Origin: Nocardia carnea
GTDB taxonomy: Bacteria; Actinomycetota; Actinomycetes; Mycobacteriales; Mycobacteriaceae
NCBI RefSeq assembly: GCF_029868855.1
Contig: NZ_JARWOV010000121.1
Coordinates: 1-33,117, forward strand
DNA length: 33,117 nucleotides
Direction of reading: 5' to 3'
Shown: positions 15,743 through 23,420 of the stretch, piece by piece
How positions within the stretch are numbered: the stretch's first letter is position 1
Layout: every line of letters starts with the position of its first letter
The notes under the pieces: model-generated
Told to the model about the DNA's origin: nothing
The model's database searches: none
The model's input: the letters and a program-made list of their open reading frames with translations, nothing else
Translations under genes and position numbers: made by a program

Positions 15743-17032
15743 GTGGCGAGGTACGAGGAACGGGTGTGGCAGCCGTCGGACGAGGGTCTGCTCGCCCGGC
15801 GGGATCGGCAGGCCGGAACCTACCTGGCCTATATCCCCGATCCGCTAGGCCGGGACCTACCGCAGATCGGCCCCCGAGCCCAGCAGGCTGCCGAGGACGC
15901 ACTAGCAGTGCTGGCCAGGGCCGATGAACGTATCGGGCCCCGGGGCAGTTATCTCAACCACCTGCTGATCCGGTCCGAGTCGATCTCCTCGTCCTGGATC
16001 GAAGGCAACCGCATCACCCCCAAAAAACTCGCCATCGCCGAAACCTTGGAATCGGGAACCCGCACCGCCCTGGACGTGGTGGCGACCGTGCACGCCACCG
16101 AGCAGGCCATCGATTCCCTGGCCGACCGATTCAGGCCGATCACGACACAAGACCTCGTGGATCTACAGCACACCATCGAACCCCGGTTACCGGCCGGCCT
16201 GCGAACCGAACAGAACTGGGTGGGCGGACCGGGGTGGAGCCCACTGCGGGCCGAGTTCGTACCGCCACCCGAGTCCGAAGTTCCCGCCCTGGTCGAGGAC
16301 TTGGCCTCGTTCCTGACCGCCACTCACGGCAATCCGGTTGTGCGGGCCGCGATCGCCCACGCGCAGTTCGAGACGATCCACCCGTTCATCGACGGCAACG
16401 GGCGTACCGGCCGCGCGCTGATCCACACCGTGCTGCGGCGCTGTGATGCCCTACGGCACACGTTGATCCCGATCAGTACCGTGTTCGCCGCGCGCACCGA
16501 CGTCTATCTGGCGGGCCTGACCGCCTATCGCGATTCGGAACCACACACCGACGAGTGGGTCATCGGGTTCGCCCATGCCGCTGAGCAGGCAGCGCAGACC
16601 GGAGTGCGGCTGGCCCGAGACGCTGCCGCACTCGATGATCAGCTCCTGCAACGCCTGGTCGAGCACCGTCGCCGACAGGGCACGAGTCCCGCCCTACCCC
16701 GTCGCGATGCGGTCGCCATGAAGATCCTCGCTGACTTGTCCACACATCCCGTACTCACCACAGAATCGGCCGCCACTCGGTATGGTGTCTCGGCTGTCGC
16801 CGCCCACCGTGCCCTCACTGAGCTGGCTGACGCCGGAGTACTCGGCCGCTCGAAGAATCACAAGGGCAAAATCGTGTGCTACACAGCTGACGCCCACCTG
16901 GGTCTTACTGCCCTCGCTGAGCGCGCCAACCGGGTCGGGGCCGGCGATACCGACCATCGGCGACCCGATCAGGGGCCACCGGCGCCGGCGGTGGACCGTT
17001 TCGGCCGACTGCGTACCGATGCACCGAAATAG
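15743..17032 (+). CDS. Fic-family protein (predicted AMPylase) with inhibitory helix and winged-helix C-terminus
   Basis: The protein has about 429 residues. The Fic core carries HPFIDGNGRTGR at about 213-224, with all residues needed for AMP transfer. N-terminal to it, SSSWIEGN (about 82-89) matches the (S/T)xxxE(G/N) inhibitory motif, so this is a self-inhibited class II Fic protein. The C-terminal ~120 residues contain a helix-turn-helix (TTESAATRYGVSAVAAHRALTELADAGVLGRS), a common partner of Fic domains. GTG 15743 is preferred, with GAGGA 6 nt upstream; GTG 15737 is in frame. No antitoxin gene is adjacent. The target protein is unknown. Confidence 0.88.
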   Translation: MARYEERVWQPSDEGLLARRDRQAGTYLAYIPDPLGRDLPQIGPRAQQAAEDALAVLARADERIGPRGSYLNHLLIRSESISSSWIEGNRITPKKLAIAETLESGTRTALDVVATVHATEQAIDSLADRFRPITTQDLVDLQHTIEPRLPAGLRTEQNWVGGPGWSPLRAEFVPPPESEVPALVEDLASFLTATHGNPVVRAAIAHAQFETIHPFIDGNGRTGRALIHTVLRRCDALRHTLIPISTVFAARTDVYLAGLTAYRDSEPHTDEWVIGFAHAAEQAAQTGVRLARDAAALDDQLLQRLVEHRRRQGTSPALPRRDAVAMKILADLSTHPVLTTESAATRYGVSAVAAHRALTELADAGVLGRSKNHKGKIVCYTADAHLGLTALAERANRVGAGDTDHRRPDQGPPAPAVDRFGRLRTDAPK

Positions 17033-17378
17033 CTCTGGGCTCGGTCGGCAACTGCACCGGTGACCGGCCCGGTCATGGACCCCTGGTCCGATCAACGCAC
17101 CCCTTCGGCTCCGCGCCGTTGACGACCGGCGACTGCCCGGCACTGGCGGAGTGGGCGAAGCGGCGCGGTTCCCCGGCAGGACGGAATCGGAGGCTGCTCC
17201 GCGTCTGGAAGCGCCCGGATCGGTCCCTACAGCGGAAGTCGGCATTCCGCGGGCATTCGTGGTGTCGATTGCCCGGTTCGCATACCGTAAGGCGGACGGA
17301 ACGGGTACTCGGGCAGGTCATCGAAGAACCGCCGAGATGCCCTGTTCCGACACCGATCACGAGCGGTGGGCTATCCGG
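17033..17378. other. Intergenic, no gene seen
   Basis: About 345 bp between the convergent Fic and SnoaL-like genes. A palindrome TGACCGGCCCGGTCA lies near 17061-17075, but its loop is too small for a hairpin. No gene or RNA is recognised. Confidence 0.4.
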
Positions 17379-17918
17379 TCACACGGACGTCGCGGCAGCC
17401 TTGCGCCGCCGTCGCCGCACACGGAAACGAGCAGTCAAGCTGCTGATGACCAGCGAGAATATTGTTCGGCCGCCGCCCCGGGCCGGTGCGTCCTTGTGGG
17501 AGGCGAACCAGACCTGAAAGTTCGCCGGACTGATCGGCAGCGAGATATGTTCGTGCGTTATCGTCCACTTGTCGTTCGAATATCGCAGGCAGACGGTTTC
17601 TCGCACCCATATCGACAACTCGATCCCGCCCCTGTGCTTGCCCGAGTCCAGATGAAGCATGTTGGCGAACGCGACGTCTTCATTCGTGACGATGGTCAGG
17701 TCGTGCGTTTCCAGGCCGATCGGGCCGTCATAGCCGTCGAACCACCGCACGAAGTTGTTGCGTACTTCGTCGGTCCCCGTGAACCGGAGAGGGGCGACAG
17801 CATCGTAGTAGACGATGTCAGGAGAATAGAACGTCATGAGTCGATCGATGTCCTTCGAGCGCTGCGCATCGGCTCGGTTCGCAAGCAATGCCCTGATTTC
17901 GGGCTCTTTCGAAGTCAT
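17379..17918 (-). CDS. SnoaL-like / NTF2-fold protein
   Basis: A 179-residue protein of the SnoaL/DUF4440 group. EIRALLANRADAQRSKDIDRLMTFYSPDIVYYDAVAPLRFTG is the typical helix plus first strand, and LRYSNDKWTITHEHISLPI the last strands of the cone-shaped fold. NTF2-like proteins are small-molecule-binding or ketosteroid-isomerase-like enzymes; the substrate is unknown. After the domain (about residue 150) there is an unusual basic tail (RFRVRRRRRKAAA) that could bind nucleic acid or membrane. ATG 17918 has GAGAA upstream. It is divergent from the ECF41 sigma gene. Confidence 0.75.
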   Translation of the reverse strand: MTSKEPEIRALLANRADAQRSKDIDRLMTFYSPDIVYYDAVAPLRFTGTDEVRNNFVRWFDGYDGPIGLETHDLTIVTNEDVAFANMLHLDSGKHRGGIELSIWVRETVCLRYSNDKWTITHEHISLPISPANFQVWFASHKDAPARGGGRTIFSLVISSLTARFRVRRRRRKAAATSV

Positions 17919-18005
17919 CGTTTCTCCGTTCGCATTCCGGCCGCAGCCGGCTTTCCGGCAGCGGTCCTGTGGATTCCGTAGTCCGACGACACAGCCTCGG
18001 TAAAC

Positions 18006-18125
18006 GTGAGGTGCTGCTCCTTCGTCGGCTCGGTGACGGGCTCGACAATGTCGGTGCAGGCAGGTCGAGGTGAGGTGGTCCGCCGACCTCACATTTATGC
18101 GACCTGGTACGTCGAACAGGTGAGG
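18006..18125. promoter_or_regulatory. GTGAGGT repeats in the divergent sigma/SnoaL promoter region
   Basis: GTGAGGT occurs at 18006-18012 and 18070-18076. Its perfect complement ACCTCAC is at 18086-18092, forming a 7+9+7 dyad with the second copy. A partial copy, GGTGAGG, is at 18119-18125. The region separates divergent genes (17918 and 18158). A regulator-binding site is likely; the regulator is not known. Confidence 0.45.
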
Positions 18126-18157
18126 AAACCAGTGACGACCCGAGGGAGCCGCAGACA

Positions 18158-19078
18158 ATGACCATCCCGTTCCAGCCAGGACACGAGCGGCAGGACCCGA
18201 GTATCGACGTGCTGATGAGCGAGCGGGCTCAGTTGATCGGTCTCGCCTACCGGCTGCTCGGTTCGCTGGCCGAGGCCGAGGACGTGGTGCAGGAGGCTTT
18301 CGCCCGCTGGTATGCCATGTCCGAGCAACAGCGGGAGGCCATCCGATCCCCCGGTGCCTGGCTGCAGACGGTCACCAGTCGTATTTGTTTCGACCTGCTC
18401 GGCTCGGCGCGCGCTCGGCGCGAACACTATGTGGGCGAGTGGCTGCCGGAACCGGTACCGGAATCCGCGGAGTGGATCACCGGCCGCAGCGATAACCCGG
18501 CCGAGCGCGTGACGCTGGACGAATCGGTGAGTATGGCGTTCCTGATCGTGCTCGATACTATGACCCCGGCCGAGCGCGTCGCATTCACCCTGCACGATGT
18601 CTTCGGCTACTCGTTTGCCGATATCGCCGAGATCGTCGGACGCACTCCGGCGGCTTGCCGGCAGCTGGCTTCCTCGGCACGCCGGCGGATCCGCACATCC
18701 AGGGCACCGGTGACACCGGCCGGCCGACCGGCCGACATCGTCAGCGACTTCAAACGGGCATGGGAAGCCAAGGACATACCGGCCCTGATCGACCTTCTCG
18801 ACCCCGACGCAACAGCGATCGCCGACTCCGGCGGGCTTGTGAACGCCGCGGCCGGTCCCATCGAAGGCGCAGAGTCGATCGCGCGGTACTGCGTCGCCTT
18901 TGCGTCGCTGACGCCCGGGAACTTCGAGATCATGGAACGAACCGTCAATGGACAGCCCGGCCTGGTCATCTTGCAGGAAGGCGTCACCGCGACCGTGTTC
19001 GCCTTCGGCCTCGCAGGTGACCGGATCACACGCATTTGGGGTATACGCAACCCCGACAAACTGAGCCGATGGACGTGA
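18158..19078 (+). CDS. ECF41-type sigma factor with SnoaL-like C-terminal domain
   Basis: The 306-residue protein has sigma-70 region 2 (about 20-85, LIGLAYRLLGSLAEAEDVVQEAF) and region 4 (about 125-180, LDTMTPAERVAFTLHDVFGYSFADIAEIVGRTPAACRQL). A fused NTF2-fold domain occupies about 195-306. Two ECF41 signatures are present: WLPEP at 95-99 in the linker and NPDKL at 298-302. The third, DGGGK, is altered to DSGGL near 223. In ECF41 factors the C-terminal domain replaces an anti-sigma factor and controls activity. ECF41 genes usually neighbour a carboxymuconolactone decarboxylase or oxidoreductase. Here both neighbours are SnoaL-like instead. Confidence 0.9.
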   Translation: MTIPFQPGHERQDPSIDVLMSERAQLIGLAYRLLGSLAEAEDVVQEAFARWYAMSEQQREAIRSPGAWLQTVTSRICFDLLGSARARREHYVGEWLPEPVPESAEWITGRSDNPAERVTLDESVSMAFLIVLDTMTPAERVAFTLHDVFGYSFADIAEIVGRTPAACRQLASSARRRIRTSRAPVTPAGRPADIVSDFKRAWEAKDIPALIDLLDPDATAIADSGGLVNAAAGPIEGAESIARYCVAFASLTPGNFEIMERTVNGQPGLVILQEGVTATVFAFGLAGDRITRIWGIRNPDKLSRWT

Positions 19079-19132
19079 GATATCGGTGGGCTGCGGTCGA
19101 CACCCGGAATATCGACGCCGAAGGAACTGGTG

Positions 19133-19600
19133 ATGACGACATCGAACAACTCCCGCGCACACACCGACCGCATCGCCGCGGACGAAGCTGCGATCCGCCG
19201 ACAGATCGACAAGGTGGTCCAGGGGATCCGAGCCCAGAATCTCGAGGCCGTGCGACAGGTGTATACGGCCGATGTCGTGTCGTTCGACGTCGAACCCCCA
19301 CTGCAGCACGTCGGAACAGCGGCGAAACTCGAGAACTGGGCGAAAGTTTTCCTCGCCTTCGAACGGGTGACCTACGAGCTCCGCGACCTGACCTTGACCG
19401 TGGGTGAGGAGGTGGCCTTCGGGTACGCCTTCGGCCGTCTCGGCGGCATTCTGAAGAACGGGCCGACGACGAGCGGTATATGGGTCCGGGTCACCTACGG
19501 CCTGCGGAAGATCGAGGGCACCTGGTTGATCGCGCACGATCAAGTCTCGGTGCCGGTCGACATCGCGACCGGCCGAGGGCTGGTAGATCTGGAACCTTGA
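19133..19600 (+). CDS. SnoaL-like / NTF2-fold protein downstream of the sigma factor
   Basis: A single-domain protein of 155 residues. ADEAAIRRQIDKVVQGIRAQNLEAVRQVYTADVVSFDVEPPL is the SnoaL opening, and RVTYGLRKIEGTWLIAHDQVSVPVD the final strands. It resembles the minus-strand SnoaL gene and the sigma factor's own C-terminal domain in fold, so three NTF2 domains occur within 2.2 kb. ATG 19133 is chosen with AAGGAA 6 nt upstream (GTG at 19130 is possible). The gap to the sigma gene is 54 bp, so cotranscription is plausible. Confidence 0.8.
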   Translation: MTTSNNSRAHTDRIAADEAAIRRQIDKVVQGIRAQNLEAVRQVYTADVVSFDVEPPLQHVGTAAKLENWAKVFLAFERVTYELRDLTLTVGEEVAFGYAFGRLGGILKNGPTTSGIWVRVTYGLRKIEGTWLIAHDQVSVPVDIATGRGLVDLEP

Positions 19601-19738
19601 GGCGTCCCCGCGTTCGGCCGGCGACGAGGCTCGACTCGGACCGCACCGGATTCGCGGCAACAGGCGTCGGAACGCTCCGGTGGCGTAAGGACCGGCCGGG
19701 TGGAGCGCAAGCTCGCCGATCGCCGCCCTGGTCTGGGT

Positions 19739-20751
19739 TCAGGGGCGCGGATCGGCGGGACGAGTATCGCGGTAATCGGTCGGAGCACTACCGGTCCATC
19801 GGTGGAACGCCCGGCGAAACGCGCTGGCCTCGGAATAACCGAGGCGGGCAGCGAGTTCCGCGACCGACTCATCGCCGTGTACCAACGCTTCGACGGCGCG
19901 GTCGCGAAGAATCTGCTCCTGGATACTGCGCTGGCTGGTTCCCTCGGCGCGCAATAGCCGTCGCAGGTGTGGTGCGCTGATCGACAATCGGCGGGCGAGC
20001 TCGTCGGCGCCGAGCCAGGGACCGTTCGGGTTGCGTTCCATGATCGTGCGGACCCGTGCCGCGGTGGTCGCGGACTGTTCCGGCGCATAGAACAGCGCAC
20101 CGGGCGCGTCGGGCAGGAACCGCTCGAGGTCGCCTTCGTCACGCACCACAGGTTTGGTCAGTAACGCGCGTCGAAGGACATCGCTACCCGCCGCGCGCGA
20201 AAGACCGGCCGAACTCCGAAAATGAGCGCGTACTCGTCGGCCAGATAATCGGCGTCGAAAGGAAACTCGATCAGCCGCAACGTAATCGGTGACCCGATCA
20301 GCCATCCGGCGAACCGCTGTCCGGCGCCGGCGACGGCGAGCGCGACGAACGGGTCGAGGCGAGTGCCGGGTTCTTCCTCGCTGCTGATCGCCGCCAGGCC
20401 CGCCTCGTCGGTCTGCAGCCTCCAGCGGATGCCGATGGTCACGGTGGCCAATTCGAGCATACGAGCCAGCGCACTGCGCAGATCCCGGGTGTGGATGATG
20501 GTCAAACCGGCCAGTCGCAGCGTCCCGGGCGTCACCGGCCGCGGTCCCAGACCCAACAGATCGTCGTCGGTTTGCTCCCAGAGGGCGCGCACTACAGCGG
20601 TGGTCTGCTCCGGCGTCATCCGGGCGCGGTCCTCGGCGTAGAGCCGCCAGTCGAGCCCGGCTCCACGGAGTGCCTGTTCCACATCGATGCCGCGCTTCGG
20701 CATTGATTCGACCGTCGCCCGCAAGAACCGCATCGGAATCGTGTGCGCCAC
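19739..20751 (-). pseudogene. AraC-family regulator broken by a 1-nt frameshift
   Basis: The N-terminal part (20751 to about 20160) encodes the arabinose-binding-type domain of AraC regulators: IPMRFLRATVESMPKRGIDVEQALRGAGL, then LRLAGLTIIHTRDLRSAL and EYALIFGVRPVF, ending SFDARY and a stop at 20158. The C-terminal part (to 19739) continues in another frame with LLTKPVVRDEGDLERFLPDAP and the double helix-turn-helix (WLGADELARRLSISAPHLRRLL, ELAARLGYSEASAFRRAFHRWTG). One missing base near 20158-20163 explains both: restoring it joins the frames into a normal ~337-residue protein. Start is GTG 20751 with GGAG upstream. It may be a genuine pseudogene or a sequencing error. Confidence 0.85.
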
Positions 20752-20908
20752 GTGACTCCTTCGACCTCGATGACCGGTTCGGACAGTACCAGTGCCGATG
20801 ATCGTTTCGGTCCCCCAGAAGGCCCGTTGCAGTCCTCGCCGGGCGAGGCCCGCACTCATAGCGTCATAGGAACAGCTGGATAGGTGATCAAAGGAGAGGA
20901 ACCATCCT

Positions 20909-20971
20909 GTGACGCAACGGGTATTCGTCATCGGTGTCGGCATGACGAAGTTCGAGAAGCCAGGTCGCCGC
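20909..20971 (+). pseudogene. N-terminal remnant of a thiolase (SCPx-type)
   Basis: Starting at GTG 20909, with AAGGAGAGGA at 20891-20900, the first ~19 codons (VFVIGVGMTKFEKPG) match the start of acetyl-CoA acetyltransferase/SCPx-type thiolases. The similarity then stops abruptly. In the next frame, a short stretch (AASMKTKGLLAG, 20967-21005 with stop) may be the tail of the same or another gene, implying an internal deletion. The frame runs on to 21259 only over the minus-strand response regulator. It is divergent from the broken AraC gene, a common regulator-target layout. Confidence 0.7.
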
Positions 20972-21031
20972 CTCGATGAAGACCAAGGGACTGCTCGCCG
21001 GATGAGTGACTCATCGCCGGGCGGGGGCGGT

Positions 21032-21730
21032 TCACGGTGTGGTTCGCCAGGTGTACCGGATCTGTGGGCGCCCTGCCCGGCCGTAGTCGGTGTGCCGATC
21101 GAGGAGTCCGTCGTCGGCGAGTTTTTCGAGATACCGCCAGGCGGTGACCCGCGAAACGCCGGCCGCACGGCCGGCCTCGGCGGCGGAGAGACCTCCGGGG
21201 GTGGTGCCGACGATCCGGGAGATCTTCTCGAGAGTCTGCGGTGCCACGCCTTTCGGTGAACCCGCCCGCGGGCTCGGGGTTCGCAGGGCGTTGAGGGCGC
21301 GGTCGACGTCGTGCTGGGAGAGCGCGGTTCCGCCCGTCGGCAATGCGTTGCGGTATTCCAGATAGCGTTCGAGCTTGTCGCGGAAGGCGGCGAAGGTGAA
21401 CGGCTTGAGCAGATACAGCGCGACACCGTGGGTGACGGCCGCCCGGACCATGGTGAGGTCGCGGGCCGAGGTGATGGCGATGACATCGGGACTCGGCCGG
21501 AGTCCGGCCAGCGCGGCGGCGACGTCGAGCCCGCTCGCGTCGGGCAGGCCGATATCCAGCAGTGCGAGGTCGATCGGCGTGCCCTCGGCCGAGGCCGCGG
21601 TGGCCACCCGCACGGCGTCACGGGCCGTGTGCACGACGGCGACGGGGGAGAAACCGGGCACCCGTTCGACGTAGGCGCGGTGCGCCTCGGCGATCAGCGG
21701 CTCGTCCTCGGCGATCAGCACGCGGATCAC
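21032..21730 (-). CDS. CitB/DcuR-type response regulator
   Basis: A protein of 232 residues. The receiver domain (1-120) starts VIRVLIAEDEPLIAEAH, with phosphoacceptor Asp59 in LALLDIGLPD and Lys109 in LLKPFTF. The C-terminal region (about 160-230) holds a winged helix-turn-helix (LSAAEAGRAAGVSRVTAWRYLEKL) typical of the CitB family for C4-dicarboxylate and citrate sensing. GTG 21730 overlaps the kinase stop (GTGA), so translation is coupled. The frame extends upstream inside the kinase gene but homology begins here. Confidence 0.9.
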   Translation of the reverse strand: MIRVLIAEDEPLIAEAHRAYVERVPGFSPVAVVHTARDAVRVATAASAEGTPIDLALLDIGLPDASGLDVAAALAGLRPSPDVIAITSARDLTMVRAAVTHGVALYLLKPFTFAAFRDKLERYLEYRNALPTGGTALSQHDVDRALNALRTPSPRAGSPKGVAPQTLEKISRIVGTTPGGLSAAEAGRAAGVSRVTAWRYLEKLADDGLLDRHTDYGRAGRPQIRYTWRTTP

Positions 21731-23304
21731 GGTGTCGTTCCCCGTGGCAGTGTCACCGCTACCGTGCTCTCCGGAGTGTTCTCGGTGCGGATCGTGCCGC
21801 CTCGGCGAGTCACCAGCCGGCTCACCAGCGCCAGGCCGAGCCCGTGGTGGTCGGTTTTCGTCGAGTAGCCGCGTTCGCTGGCGCGCGCGAACATTTCGGC
21901 GGACATACCCGGGCCGCTGTCCGATACTTGTACGTGCAGTGTCGAAATATCCTGTCGTACGGTGACTTCCACCCACGCGTCGGTGGTCTGCGTTGCCGCG
22001 TCGAGGGCGTTGTCGATCAGGTTTCCGACCAGTGTCACCATTTCGTGCGCCGTCAGTGGTGCGGTGGAGTCCAGTGCGGTGTCCGGCGTTACGGTCAGTT
22101 CGATGCCGCGCTCGGCGGCTTGATTCACCTTGCCCAGCAACAGGGCGGCCAACGCCGGTTCCGCGATCGTGGCCAGGAGGCGGTCGATCAGAGCTTGGGA
22201 GAGTTCGAGTTCCGCGGTCGCGAAGTCGACCGCCTCGGCGTATCGGCCCATCTCCACCATGGTGATCATGGTATGCAGCCGGTTCCCGAATTCGTGGGCT
22301 TGCGCGCGCAGCGACTCGGCGAAGCCGCGAACCGACTCGAGCTCGCCCAGGACACTCTGCAATTCGGTGTGGTCGCGAATTGTGGTCACGGTTCCGAGCG
22401 GGCGACCCGCCCAGGTCACCGAGTCCTGGTTGAGCACGAGCACGCGATCGTCGGTGACGTGCATTTCGTCGCGGACGAGGCCGGTGCCGATTTTCCGAAG
22501 CGAGACCGGCAGATCACTGCGCCGCACCGGACCGTCCGGGAGGCCGAGCAGGCGGCGCGCCTCGTCGTTGACCACTTCGGCCTCGTCGTCCTGCGCGACG
22601 GTTCCGGGCGGGCGTCCCGCGCCGAATACGAGCAAACCCTCGTGGATCGAATGCAGCACCGCTTCGTGGTGCTCGTACAGCCGGCGCAGCTCACGCGGCG
22701 CCAAACCGTGCGTCTGGCGCCGCAACCTACGGTTCAGCAGCAGGGAGCCGGCCATGGCGACCAGCAGGCCGGCGGTGGTGACTGCGAGGATCGGTGGCAG
22801 CTGGGCCTGTACCTGATCGCCGACCCGGGCCCGGGTCACGCCGGCCGATACGAGCGCGACGATGCGCCCGTCGTCGTATACCGGCGTCACCGCACGGATC
22901 GAGGGACCCAGCGAACCGGTGTAGGTTTCGGTGAACGTCGCACCGGCCAGTGCGCGATCGATCGTGCCGCTGAACGGTTTGCCGATACGCGCCGGGTCGG
23001 TATGGGTGAACCGGGTCCGATCGGGTGCCATCACCACGATGAAATCCAGGCCGGTGCGGCTGCGGATCAGTTCGGTCACGGGTTGCAGCACGGCCGAGGG
23101 ATCCGGTTCGCGCACGGCTGTCGCGGTCGAGGGCGCGACTGCCAGGCTCACGGCCACGGCGGTGACTTCCTGCCGGATCGCCTCGTCACTGTCCCTGCGT
23201 GCGTCGAGCACCGCGAGTGCCGCCCCGGTGCCGATCACCAGCGCGAGCACGACCAGTTGCAGGGCGAACGTCTGCCCGGCAAGCGACCATCGACTGCGTT
23301 TCAC
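21727..23304 (-). CDS. CitA/DcuS-type sensor histidine kinase
   Basis: The 525-residue kinase has TM1 at about 11-33, an extracytoplasmic sCache-like sensor (about 46-165, FIVVMAPDRTRFTHTDPARIGKPF), TM2 at about 170-191, and a cytoplasmic PAS (about 206-320). The H-box has His337 in AQAHEFGNRLH. The ATPase has NLIDNALDA, DSGPGM and GLGLALVSRL. HTDPxRIG is the family's ligand-loop motif for dicarboxylates or citrate. GTG 23304 is preferred, with GGAGG about 8 nt upstream, rather than an upstream frame start at 23376. With the regulator and divergent dctA it should control dicarboxylate uptake. Confidence 0.9.
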   Translation of the reverse strand: MKRSRWSLAGQTFALQLVVLALVIGTGAALAVLDARRDSDEAIRQEVTAVAVSLAVAPSTATAVREPDPSAVLQPVTELIRSRTGLDFIVVMAPDRTRFTHTDPARIGKPFSGTIDRALAGATFTETYTGSLGPSIRAVTPVYDDGRIVALVSAGVTRARVGDQVQAQLPPILAVTTAGLLVAMAGSLLLNRRLRRQTHGLAPRELRRLYEHHEAVLHSIHEGLLVFGAGRPPGTVAQDDEAEVVNDEARRLLGLPDGPVRRSDLPVSLRKIGTGLVRDEMHVTDDRVLVLNQDSVTWAGRPLGTVTTIRDHTELQSVLGELESVRGFAESLRAQAHEFGNRLHTMITMVEMGRYAEAVDFATAELELSQALIDRLLATIAEPALAALLLGKVNQAAERGIELTVTPDTALDSTAPLTAHEMVTLVGNLIDNALDAATQTTDAWVEVTVRQDISTLHVQVSDSGPGMSAEMFARASERGYSTKTDHHGLGLALVSRLVTRRGGTIRTENTPESTVAVTLPRGTTP

Positions 23305-23338
23305 TGTGCTGTCCTCCGTGAACGTAATGTACGCAACC

Positions 23339-23352
23339 GTGACCGGGGTCAC
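23339..23352. promoter_or_regulatory. Dyad between kinase and dctA
   Basis: GTGAC-CGGG-GTCAC is a perfect 5-bp dyad in the 116-bp divergent region, about 70 bp before dctA. It is a plausible response-regulator site, not demonstrated. Confidence 0.35.
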
Positions 23353-23420
23353 TCGTGCGGTCATCATTCTTGGCACAGGAAGCGTGACTCAGCGCATAGG
23401 CACCGTCGAAGAGGACCGTC

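Noticed and set aside
17151..17981. 276-codon plus-strand frame
   Set aside because: Antisense of the SnoaL-like gene; no supporting start or domain.
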